64,000 nt of DNA, from NCBI GenBank assembly GCA_963921795.1, contig OY997651.1, positions 51,790,518-51,854,517 of the forward strand, written 5' to 3'. The first letter of the stretch is position 1, and every line of letters starts with the position of its first letter. This document shows positions 1 through 9,950 of this stretch, piece after piece. A program made the position numbers and the translations under genes. Origin of the DNA: Nannobrachium achirus (Eukaryota > Chordata > Actinopteri > Myctophiformes > Myctophidae). The notes beneath the pieces were generated by a model. That model saw nothing but the letters and a program-made list of their open reading frames with translations, was not told where the DNA came from and did not search any database.

Positions 1-629
1 CCACCGTCGCCACCGGCCTTGTCGTCATCCTCACTATCCACCCAGACATTACTTTTAAGCATCTGGTCTGTCCACACAATTATAGACAGTTTTTTCCTCT
101 CCTTGTTCTCTTTATAGACAGTCCGCATCTCGTCCACCTCTCTTTCTGGAACGTAGCGGGACCAATCCCGAACAAACTCCTCCATAGCCTCAAGTCTGCT
201 TTCCAATGCAGTACGCAATGTTTTATATCGATCATGAGTCATTTCTTCTTTCTGAAGAGAATCGGCCTTGTCAAAAATAGCCTTGAGGTCCTCCTTTAAA
301 CCGTTGAAACGTTCTGATGCACAGCGGGACCACAAAGTCTTTTTGAGTCTCATTTCAGTGTCAATGTACTTTGTGCGGAACTCTGTTAACCTTTGATTAA
401 CGTCGGCTATATCTGAGGAGTATGCACTTGCATCCTCCTCTTCCATGGCATTAATATAATCAAAAGTTATATTACAAATCCCCTCATAATCAACCTTGAG
501 TGCCTTCAGTTCAGAGATGAGCTCATGCTCAACTAAATGATCAATATTGAAAGAAATAGCATTTGCTCTTCTAGTGAAAGCTCCTTGGGCAACAGAGCGC
601 TTCTTTTTATACACTTCAATGTCAGTCAT
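1..629 (-). CDS. Partial unrecognised protein, 5' end only (209 codons)
   Basis: On the minus strand an ATG at 629-627 opens a frame with no stop through position 1, so only the N-terminal 209 codons are present. The protein begins MTDIEVYKKKRSVAQGAFTR. It is rich in Lys, Arg and Glu, helical in character, has few prolines, and becomes acidic near the window edge (DSEDDD). A basic K/R-R-x3-G-x3-TR opening followed by long helices resembles the gag-like N-terminus of some BEL/Pao-type retroelement polyproteins in fish; this is a family-style guess, not a match. Upstream on the same strand a possible 5' exon (around 885-1000, ending AGGAAG before GTAAGC) and an acceptor-like CAG just ahead of the ATG would suit a spliced host gene. 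Chance survival of 209 codons is unlikely, so coding is likely and identity is open. Confidence 0.6.
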   Translation of the reverse strand, partial: MTDIEVYKKKRSVAQGAFTRRANAISFNIDHLVEHELISELKALKVDYEGICNITFDYINAMEEEDASAYSSDIADVNQRLTEFRTKYIDTEMRLKKTLWSRCASERFNGLKEDLKAIFDKADSLQKEEMTHDRYKTLRTALESRLEAMEEFVRDWSRYVPEREVDEMRTVYKENKERKKLSIIVWTDQMLKSNVWVDSEDDDKAGGDG

Positions 630-678
630 AGTGACTTTCAGCACTAAAAGCTGGCAAATACAATGAAAATTGGGTTTC

Positions 679-835
679 GCCCCAACCTAGATGCAGATTA
701 GATAAGCACAGAACGGGCCGTTATGTGAATTAACGTTAGAAACGGCCCCAACCTAGATGCAGATTAGATAAGCACCGAACGGGCCGTTATGTGAATTAAC
801 GTTAGAAACCGGCCCCAAGCTAGATGCAGAATAAA
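679..835. repeat. Tandem repeat, about 66-bp period, 2.3 copies
   Basis: The string GCCCCAACCTAGATGCAG recurs at 679, 745 and, with one change, 812. The first two units are nearly identical over 66 bp and the third is cut short at 'atgcagaata'. The array lies just upstream of the minus-strand frame that starts at 629. Confidence 0.85.
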
Positions 836-1010
836 CAGTCTTTATAGTGCTTGTTGCCACGGTTACGATGACGAACTTCCGGTCGCCGCTTACCTTCCTC
901 TTCCTGTTGTTAGCATCTGCAGTTGCTAGTTAGCGTTAGCTTAGCATTTAGCGTTAGCATGCAGCTACGTTAGCGAACAAAGTCAGAGTCCATTCACGGA
1001 GGACGGCTTA
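836..1010 (-). promoter_or_regulatory. Possible promoter/first-exon region of the minus-strand frame
   Basis: The stretch is GC-richer than its surroundings and is full of GTTAGC/GCTAGC words (about 925-975). On the minus strand it reads AGGAAGAGGAAG followed by GTAAGC, a good splice donor. This fits a 5' noncoding exon feeding the frame at 629. No TATA box was seen. Confidence 0.3.
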
Positions 1011-2690
1011 TCCTATGCCGTTATGTTAAACAGTCACAAAGTCACTCAATCCACCCCACAATGTGTGTGCACTGTTGACGTTGGTTTAGAGATGATTCTC
1101 TCCCGCCGTCGATCCGCGGGATGCTCCGCCGGGCTCCGTCTCGACGCTGGCTTGTTGTTGGTGTTGAACTTGACACTGTCCGGCCTCAGCAGCTTCTCCG
1201 TCACCGTTGGGGCTGGCTCTGTGTCGATTACTGTACGGTTTTTACTAAACTATCTACATATAGTTTAATAAACTCCCACCGCACGGGGTATCATTGCTGG
1301 TGATAACAGTGTCTTTACTCAACGTTGCCTTTGATACTCACTGACAAACAACGTTACTGTATCTTAAATAGGGTTTATTCACACTCACACACAGTATGCT
1401 ACCTAAACCTATACTTTGTACAGTAACCGTTAGCCACCCAGTCAGTTGTAGCAGTAACAGATGTAGTAGTAGGTAATCGACTGTACAGGACAAAACAGAA
1501 ACAAAATACAATCTTAATGTCACAGACATAACAACAACTGTATCATGAAAATAAATGTACATATTTGTGGTTGTACACATAAGAATATACACTTTTTATA
1601 TAAACAAAACTATCGCTCACCAGCTCCGCATCACCAGTCAACAACCGAAGATATGATGAATGAAAGAATGTCCGTATTGACGCATGTGCAAAACGTGCTT
1701 CTTACGTGAACCCAACAAGGACAAAAATGATCATACATGTAATACAGTATACATCATGTGACCGTACCATTGTATAGAAAATAAAATGTTAACTCCCGTA
1801 TACATATATATCCAGTATCCAGTATATCCGTATCCAGTATATTGCAATAATAATCCTGATATTAGAGAAATACAGAAAAATAAAGAATACTCTCAAATAC
1901 ACAGAGCAACAAGTTTGTGAGTGACTCAAATCACCACTAGAGGTCACTTTTTAACACATGTCCGTAAAAGACATTGTGAAACATTATAAAATAATGAAAT
2001 AAGTACTGTTACAGTCATTCAAATTGGAATGAACCGCACAGATATAGTTGACCACTTCTGTATCTTAGTCATTTCTCTCTTTTTAATCTTTTTGTCATCA
2101 GCACCCTTCCATAGAGGGGAAGGAAACGGATCAAGATGTCAATCTTTCTATTAATTTAGCAAATGTCTGTCTGACCATCTGCATGCTGACATCACTGATA
2201 CTACACAGTTTCTTCTGCCTCTAATATTTGACAATTTGGCCAATGTTTAATTTGTCATTTTAGAAGTATTAAAATGTCCTTAAGTGCTCTTTTAGAGCGG
2301 TTTTGAAGGTGTGTAAGTTAGTAGTCCCACTGTTTTTGCCTTTTGCAACAATACATGCCTTGTTTTTTTGGTTTGTTAGTTTTTTAGGTCTAAAACACTA
2401 ACAAGACAATACTACTGCGAAACAGTCCCAGCATAACATTGAACACCCAGGGATGCAAAGTGTCATGGCTTCATAAACCCAGAAGAAGACAGGTGAAACT
2501 TTGATGTATATATTTGCAGAGCAAATATAATGATATCATTTTTTTAGCATCAGGGCTACGAGCTCTGTGACTTCTTTGATTTACTCAAAGGGTTTGTGTG
2601 GTTAAAAGTTACAAAAGTCATAAGAAAACAGGAATATACTCTAAATGTACCATGATCGATTACCTCAGATTTGGTGGACTTTGAGAGTAG
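1011..2690. other. AT-rich intergenic stretch, no gene seen
   Basis: Short frames here show no coding character. A small minisatellite of TATCCAGTA words lies at about 1800-1846. The text at 2211-2280 (CTCTAATATTTGACAATTTG onward) recurs at 30775-30840 next to a hairpin inside a hAT-type element, so this part is a transposon remnant. Confidence 0.6.
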
Positions 2691-2698
2691 GCAGACAG

Positions 2699-2881
2699 CC
2701 TAAAGGCCTCTCCATACTACGACCGAAACCGCCGTTTTCGGTCAAAAGGTCCTTTTCTACCATAAAATGATATCCCTCAGGACTTCTGAAAAGCATTGGA
2801 CCGAACGAGAGTTTGGAAATTTGCACGTCGGAAAACACAACTCACCGAACATTTCGGTTGAAGTATGGAGAGGCCTTTAGG
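2699..2881. mobile_element. 183-bp inverted-repeat element (MITE)
   Basis: The ends CCTAAAGGCCTCTCCATACT and AGTATGGAGAGGCCTTTAGG are exact reverse complements. The interior contains TTTTCGGTCAAAAGG and a diverged inverted counterpart. A decayed relative lies at about 55140-55280. Confidence 0.85.
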
Positions 2882-2937
2882 TAAGCCTAAGCGCTATTAC
2901 AGTTTTTCACGATTCTTACAGTAAGACACATTTATTT

Positions 2938-3069
2938 AGATGGGCACAAAATACAAAAAAGTATTTTGAAAAAAGAAAAATCTAAATACTTGGTCAGTAC
3001 TTGGTCTAATATTGACCAGGATACTGTATTTGTATTTCAAATATTTTTTTTTGTATTTTGTGCCCATCT
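2938..3069. mobile_element. 132-bp palindromic element
   Basis: AGATGGGCACAAAATAC at the left is inverted as GTATTTTGTGCCCATCT at the right. The inner parts also pair (AAAAAAGTATTTTGAAA with TTTCAAATATTTTTTTT). It ends about 170 bp upstream of the receptor start codon, so it may sit in or near that promoter. Confidence 0.8.
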
Positions 3070-3239
3070 CTGCCTCCTGTTCCTGTCTCAATGTTCAGTT
3101 GTGCAACATCTGAACATTGTGTGTAGTAGTGTAGGAGCGTGTAGTTGATCTGTCAGAGTGATTACAGATACTGCAGACGATTTCCTCACTTCGCTTTTGA
3201 GCCAGACTGAGAAACCCACGACATCACTGCTGCACAAAG

Positions 3240-6200
3240 ATGGACATCTTCGGTAAGCTGTTCATAACAATCAATCAATTCATATTGTAGGTTAGCTGTT
3301 CATAATCACATTAATATGCTGTTATTGGGGGACTTGTAAACTACAGTACTAAACTAGTGTTGATTTCGTCGACTACAACCATGATGAAAATCTTTCGTCG
3401 ACTACCTTTTTTCACTGACAAAAACGTAATAAAAACTAAGCTACGGTGACTAAAACTAAGACTAAATACATTGACAATGTTGTCAACCCCCCAAAAATAG
3501 ACTGAAATGTTAGAGAGGGACTAGTGCTGAAGAGATCCAAAAAAAAGGGTGTTGCACTCTGAAACGGGCAGATATACAAGCTTGGCTATTTTCAGCATGC
3601 AAAGTATGAAATCAGTCATTACGATGGCATCAAGAAAGACTCGCCAAAATACATTTTCCGCAGACTAAATTAACTGTAGATTTAGTCGACTAAAACTGTA
3701 TGACATTCAGTCCTTTTATTCAAAAGGCTAATGACTAAAACTAAAGCCAAATCTGCTGTCAAAATCAACACAGTTGTAAATGTTTAGGTCAGGATTATGA
3801 TCAAAATGATCCTGTGTGTAGGAGAGACATGACCTTTGACACGATCTAAATGTCTCAATAGAAGAGCAGGGAGACAAAATACAACCTCCCAGGGGCGTCA
3901 CACGGGGGGGAAAGTGGGACTGAGTTACTAGGGCCCAAGGTGGAGGGGCCTTAATTATCTTATATACTTTAGCTATTGAAAAATAGCAGATATACAAGCT
4001 CACAGTGCGGCACCGAGTGCCGCACAGCGAGCTTGTAGATCTGGTATGTTTGAAAAGTCATGAAAATGTGTGCAAATCTTTGAATATATGTATTTTTTAA
4101 GCGAACATTTGTAACTCGAATTTTGCTTCTGGGGGGGGGACCCTGGAACTAAATTGAGATGGGGGTCCGTGGCCAAATACATATCATTTTGGGGGTCCTT
4201 CACGTGACAAAGTTTGAGCACCACTGACATAGAAACAGAGTTTTTTTTTTTTTTTTCTCCAAAAAAACAAGAGAAGGATTTGAAATATTCAAGTTTTCAC
4301 GATTTTTCAAAAATAGCATATCTACAAGTGCCGCGCTGTGAGCTTGTATATCTGCTATTTTTCAATAGTTAAAGCACAAAATAATTGAAGTGAATCCTTG
4401 TACCCAGGGCCCCGAATTTGGTGCGACACCCTTGCAACCACCTCAATCGTATAAGTTATATTCATCCATTATATTATTATTATATCCATATCCATTATAA
4501 CATCCATTTTAATAATTAAAAACAGTTACAGTGTCGCTTTAACTTATCATACCCTGCTATTTCAGTTTGTTAATATTAGATATACAGTAGTTATCACATT
4601 CAGCAGAGCAACTTTTCACTGCAACACCTCTTTGTACCCCAAGCTCAAGGACGAAATACTTGTGAAACAGTTCTTCATGTTACACAACATGTGGCAAATA
4701 TTGCTGACACTTTAGAAATTAGAGGGAAAAAATTGAATCTGTGGTCTAAACCGCATGGTGCAAAGCCATGATGTTGCACAAACCACATGTAATCAGTTTC
4801 CTGTCGTGTAATCTGTTTCCTGGCTAGATTCAAACGGCACCGACAACAACTTCAGCGCTGCACCCGGCCCTCCGCCCAACCCCCGCCCCCCCGCGGCGGG
4901 TCAGGATGTCGTCCAGATCATGCGCACCCTGTCTCTGGTCATCTACTGCCTGGTTAGTCAGAGGATATTAAGACAATGTGGGGTGGCATAGCTCAGGGGT
5001 AGAGAAACCGTTATTAGAGCACGAAGGGTTCCCGAAGGATTCCCAGTTCGAATCCGGGCTCCCCCTGAGTTAATGTCAAAGGGTCCTTGGGCAAGACTCT
5101 GAACCCCTAATTGCTCCCGGTGAGTAGGTTGGTGCCTTGCATGGTTTCCTCCGCCACCGGTGTATGAATGTGTGCATGAATGGGTGAATGTAATGCACAA
5201 TCTCTGTAAATATATATATATATATATAAAAATGCACCATTTACCATTTTACAATCTGGGAATACATTCCTTACCTAGAAATGTCTTCACCAATGTGTTT
5301 GTAAAGGTGTCTAGTAAAACATCTAACACAGTTTGAAATTCAAAATCCCTAGGGGAATTTTTGACAGTTGCTGAAAGTTTGGGTCCCATTGACTTTACAA
5401 TACAGGGGGAAAAAATGGATCAGCTTTAAGTAGCTTGTGAGGGGTCAAATGATTCTGAATCCATTGCAAGCATTTGTTTTGCACACAAAAAACAAACATT
5501 CCTTGGGCTAAGAACAGCCCCACAAAACTATAGTGTAGTGATGAGTCATCACTTCATAGTTTTGTGGGGGCGGTTTTTGACCCAATTAATGCTTTTCGTG
5601 CCTAACAAATGCTTGCAATGCATTCAGAATCATGAAAACCCCATAGTTTGACCCATAACATGCTACTTAAAGCAGATTTGTTTTGTATATTATGGTGTAA
5701 AGTAAGTGAATGGGACCCAAACGTTCAGCAGCTGTAGGAAAACCTGTTGGGATTTTGAATTTCAAACGTTGTTACATGTCGTCACTGTTGGGCTGAAACA
5801 TCTTATCTCCAAGTATCAAATTTGCACGTTTTTTCACCAAGTAAAGCCCTGCTTCATCATACAAGGCTGTCGCACAAAAGTAGTGAAAACAGGCGATTTA
5901 CAAGCACACAGCCGATCTACAAGCACACAACGCCTCACAGTGCCAGGCGTTGTGTGCTTGTAGATCTGCTATTTTCACTAGTTTAGTTATTTTTTTAAAT
6001 GATAAATACCGTAATTGCTGGACTATAAGCCACACCTGAATATAAGCCGCACCAGCTAAATATATTGCTGGACTATAAGCCTCAGGTGTCCTTCCTGCTT
6101 CCTGCTAGAGCGCCCCTGGTGGCCGTTAGCTGTAAAAATCTCTATATAAGCCGCACCGTTGTATAAGCTGCAGGGTTCAAAACATGGGAAAAAAGCCGCG

Positions 6201-8185
6201 GCTTATAGTCCGGCAATTACGGTACAAAACAAGGTTTCCACACAACAAAGAGATGTGTTACTAGACACCTTTACAAACACATTGGTGAAGACATTTCATG
6301 TTGAGGAATTTATTCCCAGATTTGACATGATAATATTCCCTGGCTAGGTGTTCGTACTGGGCAGCGCCGGCAACGGCCTGGTGCTCTACGTCACCGGCTG
6401 CCGCATGAAGAGGACCGTCAACGCCGTCTGGTTCTTCAACCTGGCCCTCGCCGACCTCCTCTTCACCGTCTTCCTGCTCTTCACCATCGTCTCCCTCGCG
6501 CACGACCGCGCCTGGCCGTTCGGCGACTTCCTGTGCAAGCTGTGCGGCCTGGTGGCCGTGGTCACCATGTTCGCCAGCGTCTTCCTGCTGGCCGCCATCA
6601 GCGTGGACCGCTGCCTGTCCGTCTGCGCCGCGGTGTGGGTGCAGAACCGCCGCACGCCTCGCAAGGCTCAGGCGGCGTGCGCCGTCCTCTGGCTGGCCGC
6701 GCTGGCCTGCGGCGTGCCGTACGCCGTCGCGCGGGAGGCGGTGCCGTACCCGGCCGCGACGTATTGCACCTACGCTCCCTCGAAGGTGGGCTGGCACTGG
6801 AGCCTGACCGCTTTCCGCCTCGCCGCCGGCTTCGCCGCGCCCTTCCTCCTCATAACGGCGTCCTACGTGGCCATCGGGGTTCGCGCCAGCCAAATGCAGC
6901 GAGGGAGGAAGCGGCGGTCGCTCCGCATCATCGTGAGCGTCGTCCTGGCCTTCTTCCTGTGCTGGCTACCCTTCCACGTCCTCCAGTTCGTGGAGATGGA
7001 CGTCCGCAAGAGGCCGACCGCCGGGATGGTCCGGCTGCTGCACATCGCCGTGCCGCTGTCGGTGAACCTGGCGTACCTGAACAGCTGCCTGAACCCGGTT
7101 AGTAAGGGGATTTTATAAGATATTTAATTTGACCAATCTGTGAAGTAAATCGTTGCCAAGAAATGTCTTCACCGATGTGTTTCTAAAGGTGTGTAATAAT
7201 ATGTACTAAAATTCAACTCCCGGGGGAAACTGTTTCGTGTTTGTGTCCCATTAACTTTACTATGCTGGAAAAAAATACAAAAAATAAATCTGCTTTAAGT
7301 AGCATGTGAGGGGTCAAACTAGGGGTTTTTCATGATGATGAATCCAATGCAAGCACAAAAAACATTCCTTGTGCTAAAATCGGACCCACAAAACAATGGT
7401 TTAGTGATGAATCATCACTTTTCACCGTTTTGTGGGGGCCATTTGTCGCCCATGGAATGTTTTTTCGTGCAAAACAAATGCTTGCAATGGATTCAGCATC
7501 ATGAAAAACCCCTAGTTTGACGCCTCACATGCTACCTAAAGCAGATTTATTAAACACAAATATTTTTTTTTTTACGAGGTTTCCCCCGGGAGTTGAATTT
7601 CAACCTTTTAGTACATATTATTACACACCTTTAGAAACACATCGGTGAAGGAATTTAATGGTAGCGATTTACTTTGCAGATTTTCAGTGACAGCTGAGTG
7701 GTTAGTGTCCATACCTAGGACTCCGGAGGTCCCCGAGGTCGCAGGTACGATTCCCAGCTCCAGCTATCACTGCTCCCCTTCCCTCGTGCTCCTTGTGGGC
7801 AGCACTGGGTTCAGCTGGGTTAAGCTGAAAACTGAATTTCCCTTGTGGGATGATGTAGGTAAATTCTTTCTTCTTCTTCTTCTTATGTTCCCCTTGGTAG
7901 GTCCTCTACGTCTTCATGTGCGAGGAGTTCCAGAAGAAGCTGCGCCTGTCCCTGTGCCACGTCCTGGAGAGCGCCCTGGCGGACGACGTGCACTCGTACA
8001 CCTCCACCCGCTCCCACTCCTCCACCCGCTCCCTGTCGCTGCAGCTGTCCAAGATCAGCCGGAGGTCCGACTCCACCGAGAGGAAGGGCGGCGCGGTGGC
8101 CCCCCCGCTGACTCCTCCTCCAGACTACAGAGAGGTTTTCATGGAGGACACGGAGAGACTGGACATCGAGAAGCCAAGACAGTGA
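3240..8185 (+). CDS. Rhodopsin-like chemoattractant-type GPCR, four exons, 390 aa
   Basis: Predicted coding exons are 3240-3252, 4828-4952, 6348-7097 and 7901-8185. All donors are GT (GTAAGC, GTTAGT, GTTAGT) and all acceptors AG; the phases join cleanly. The N-terminus has two glycosylation sequons (NGT, NFS). Seven membrane segments follow: TM1 with GN, TM2 with LALAD, TM3 ending DRC rather than DRY, TM6 with CWLP, and TM7 NSCLNP joined across intron 3 to VLY, giving NPxxY. Cysteines in the TM3 start and in extracellular loop 2 can form the usual disulphide. DRC, a short third loop and the EEFQKKLR helix-8 region with a Ser/Thr-rich tail are typical of chemerin, formyl-peptide and complement-peptide receptors, which couple mainly to Gi in leukocytes. 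The exact paralogue cannot be fixed here. The exons are very GC-rich against AT-rich introns. Confidence 0.85.
3356..3772. mobile_element. Inverted-repeat element in receptor intron 1
   Basis: It starts AGTGTTGATTTCGTCGACTA and ends near CAAAATCAACACA. The interior is full of ACTAAAACTAA words on both arms (GTCGACTAAAACTG near 3678). No coding sequence is seen. Confidence 0.65.
3890..4434. mobile_element. hAT-like nonautonomous element, CAGGGGCGTCACA family
   Basis: The left end is CAGGGGCGTCACA and the right end is decayed (GTGCGACACCCTTG). The flanks CAACCTCC and CAACCACC match at 7 of 8 bases, as an 8-bp target duplication would. Inside are two hairpins with AATAGCAGAT.TACAAG arms (3975-4047 and 4305-4372) separated by a GGGGGTCC-rich spacer. 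The same architecture recurs at 15590 and 52640. Confidence 0.75.
4978..5252 (+). mobile_element. tRNA-derived SINE with LINE-type tail
   Basis: The head has pol III A-box-like TAGCTCAGGGGTAGAG and B-box-like GTTCGAATCC. The body contains TCCTTGGGCAAGACTCTGAA and TTGCTCCCGGTGAG. The tail reads CTGTAAATATATA...AATGCACCATTTAC. It lies in receptor intron 2 in sense orientation. Related copies are at 9286/28331 (split) and in each zinc-finger unit. Confidence 0.85.
5779..6250. mobile_element. TCGTC-ended element with central hairpin, itself interrupted
   Basis: It starts TCGTCACTGTTGGGCTGAAA and ends with an AAGGTTTCCAC-type terminus, matching the ends of copies at 29029, 35184 and 55716. A hairpin with CTACAAGCACACAACGCC arms occupies 5882-5981; its left arm is partly duplicated. 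A TA-flanked element is inserted at 6009-6222. Confidence 0.8.
6009..6222. mobile_element. TA-flanked inverted-repeat element (Tc1/mariner-style MITE)
   Basis: The ends CCGTAATTGCTGGACTATAA and TTATAGTCCGGCAATTACGG are inverted, and TA lies on both sides (6007-6008, 6223-6224). The uninterrupted relatives at 29029, 35184 and 55716 read GATAAATACAAAAC at the site, so the TA duplication can be seen directly. Confidence 0.9.
7135..7682. mobile_element. Foldback element in receptor intron 3
   Basis: The arms pair over about 200 bp: AAGTAAATCG with CGATTTACTT, CACCGATGTGTTTCTAAAGG with its complement, and AATTCAACTCCCGGGGGAAA with TTTCCCCCGGGAGTTGAATT. The centre is a hairpin of ACCCACAAAAC and GTTTTGTGGG. 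It is the same family as 5252-6323, uninterrupted here. Confidence 0.88.
7685..7858 (+). mobile_element. tRNA-derived SINE, second family
   Basis: The head has CTGAGTGGTTAGTGTCC (A-box-like) and GGTACGATTCCCAGC (B-box-like). The body contains CCTTGTGGGCAGCACTGGG and ends near GAATTTCCCTTGTGGGATGA. It abuts the preceding foldback within receptor intron 3. Confidence 0.7.
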
Positions 8186-8291
8186 CCAGACCACTGACTA
8201 CTTCAGGCACGTGCACACATAGAAATGCCTTGAGCCCCTGCCCTTTTATCCGTCTGTAAAAAAATCAAACCTCGGTTCGAAGTGAAGCGGT

Positions 8292-8510
8292 GAATTTTTG
8301 AGCGGTGGTCACACCGTCTCCTATACGTGGCCGTGTGTGTATGCGTGCGTGCGTGCGTGTCTGTCTGTCTGTCTGTATGTAGCCTGCAATACTTTTTCTG
8401 ACCACACATGTTAAGGGAGGGGCGCTGTTGTTCAGCCTCAGGCCAGGCACACTCACACTCACATTCTCACACACACACACACACACACACGCACGCTCGC
8501 ACGCACACGC

Positions 8511-8578
<68 letters not shown>

Positions 8579-8617
8579 GCACCTCCACCGCTCAGTTCAC
8601 ACAAGTGTGATTTTTTT
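8292..8617. mobile_element. Inverted-repeat element with internal CA microsatellite, just 3' of the receptor
   Basis: The ends TTTTTGAGCGGTGGTCACAC and CCACCGCTCAGTTCACACAA are imperfect inverted repeats. The interior has CTGTCTG repeats and the phrase TTAAGGGAGGGGCGCTGTTG, followed by a long CA run. The same phrase occurs inverted at about 34890 and direct at 60160, each beside a CA/GT run. Confidence 0.7.
8469..8575. repeat. (CA)n microsatellite
   Basis: About 107 bp of CA with a few CG/CT interruptions near 8491-8520. Confidence 0.95.
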
Positions 8618-8619
8618 AT

Positions 8620-8720
8620 TCTATGTGTTCTAGAGCTATGAAATCTGTGTTCTAGATCTACACATTTTGTGTTCTAGATCTATACTTTCTATGTGCTTTA
8701 GTTCTATATTTTTATGAATT
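8620..8720. repeat. Short tandem repeat of TGTTCTAGATCTA words
   Basis: Three to four imperfect units of roughly 24-28 bp, each built on TGTG(T/C)TTTAG or TGTGTTCTAGA, lie downstream of the receptor stop codon and may be in its 3' UTR. Confidence 0.6.
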
Positions 8721-8799
8721 CTGAATGAATTCATTATTTTGTCTGGAGGGCCAAATTGGCATGTGAAGCCTGACCAATCCTCAATTCTGCATGCACGGG

Positions 8800-8893
8800 A
8801 CATGTACGGGACAGACAAAGCCACTCCTTGGGAATCTATGGGAATCCTCAAAAAAAAAAAAAAAACATGTACGGGACAGACAAAGCCACTCCT
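8800..8893. repeat. 29-bp direct repeat flanking a short A-tailed insert
   Basis: The 29-bp block beginning ACATGTACGGGACAGACAAA is exact at 8800-8828 and 8865-8893. Between them lie 36 bp ending in about 15 A residues. This resembles a target duplication around a tiny A-tailed retro-insert, though simple tandem duplication is possible. Confidence 0.75.
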
Positions 8894-8894
8894 C

Positions 8895-9253
8895 AGTGCC
8901 CTCTCCAGACCATGAATGCAGCTTTTACTATGGTGAGAAAAATGCAAATGCCCTCTTTCCATGCTATACCTGAACGCGGCATTCAAGAGCCTTGTCCAAA
9001 CTCTCCTGAACTTGAATGCAGCATAATATGTTGAAAGAATTGCCCTCTCTGTGTAGAAATCCATGCCGTACACCACATCTCCAGTATTGACTTGATTATG
9101 ATTAGTTCAGTTTGGTATCAATCACCGAAAATAGCCGACCTCCAAACTCACAAAGCGTTTTGAGCTTGGAGGTCTGCTATTTTCGATATTTTTACCAAAG
9201 GCCCTTTTTAGAGATTTCAGCCCTGCCTCTGTAACATTCTCTGCACGTCCCTG
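8895..9253. mobile_element. CAGGGACGTGCAG-ended element with hairpin
   Basis: It runs from GTGCCCTCTCCAGACCATGA to CTGCACGTCCCTG. A hairpin at about 9126-9186 has arms GAAAATAGCCGACCTCCAA and the inverted AGGTCTGCTATTTTC. Relatives lie at 32415-32605 and 61470-61786. The left terminus is uncertain. Confidence 0.65.
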
Positions 9254-9285
9254 GACTACTAAGTGAGCAACTCCCACAGTCACAA

Positions 9286-9388
9286 TTCGGCAGTGGCTCA
9301 GGGGTAGAGAAACCGTCAATAGAACACCGTCATTAGAACACAGAGGGTTCCCGGAGGATTCCCAGTTAGATCCTGGGCTCACGCAGAG
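9286..9388 (+). mobile_element. SINE, 5' half (split by an 18.9-kb insertion)
   Basis: The head GTGGCTCAGGGGTAGAGAAA and the body words GGTTCCCGGAGGATTCCCAG match the SINE at 4978. The text stops at ACGCAGAG (9381-9388) and resumes at ACCCAGAG (28331-28338), where the remaining SINE body and tail follow. Confidence 0.88.
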
Positions 9389-9750
9389 CAAGGTTATAAT
9401 AGTTTTGGATTTTTACATTCGTTTTTATTTTTATTAGTTTTGAGGTTTTGTTTTCTTTAGTTTTAATTCGTTTTTAAAGTGAGGTTGCTAGTTTCGTTTC
9501 GTTTTTATTTTTTGAAAATGCTTAGTTTTAGTTTAGTTTTTATTAGTTTTAGTGTTAGTTTAGTCTTTTACGTAATGGGGTATTTGTCAGGGGTGAGATT
9601 AAGAAAGCTCCGGAAAATGTATTGTCTAATAAAGAAAATCAATGTTGAGACATACAACTTCTCTCTTTGACCTCACCAACTGGTGTTTTTTATTTTTTAT
9701 TTCCACAAAAGACGAAAACTAAGGAGATTTTCTCTATGATTTTAGTTTAT

Positions 9751-9950
9751 TAGTGGCCAAGGCCACGAAGTGGCAAATGGCCACTCATTGATATTGGACT
9801 TCATCATTAGTGGCCAAGGCCACGAAGTGGCAAAAGCCTTGGCCACTCATTGTTATTGGACTTCAGCACTATTATTATTAGTGGCCAAGGCCACGAAGTG
9901 GCAAAAGCCTTGGCCACTCATTGTTATTGGACTTCATCACTATTATTATT
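9751..9950. repeat. Three tandem hairpin-bearing repeats
   Basis: TAGTGGCCAAGGCCACGAAG recurs at 9751, 9808 and 9879. GTGGCCAAGGCCAC is a perfect palindrome, and CCTTGGCCACT pairs with it again. The block sits at the left edge of the four-unit array, which ends in CACTTTATCGCTGCTTGCAG. Confidence 0.85.

Larger units (their letters stand above)
5252..6323. mobile_element. Foldback element in receptor intron 2, carrying nested insertions
   Basis: The outer arms pair: CAATCTGGGAATA at 5252 with TATTCCCAGATTTG ending 6323, and GTCTTCACCAATGTGTTTGT near 5283 with its complement near 6275-6300. A central hairpin is formed by CCACAAAACTATAG and its complement near 5519-5570. The right arm is split by the element at 5779-6250. 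The right end is only about 25 bp from the exon 3 acceptor. The second copy is at 7135-7682. Confidence 0.85.

Noticed and set aside
6261..6893. 210-codon minus-strand frame over receptor exon 3
   Set aside because: Antisense shadow of the GC-rich exon; no recognisable motif.
6533..7102. 189-codon frame overlapping receptor exon 3
   Set aside because: Arg/Pro/Gly-rich shadow of a GC-rich exon in another frame; the receptor frame has clear membrane motifs.
8408..8641. Long His/Thr- or Cys/Val-rich reading frames
   Set aside because: They are translations of a CA microsatellite and have no coding character.
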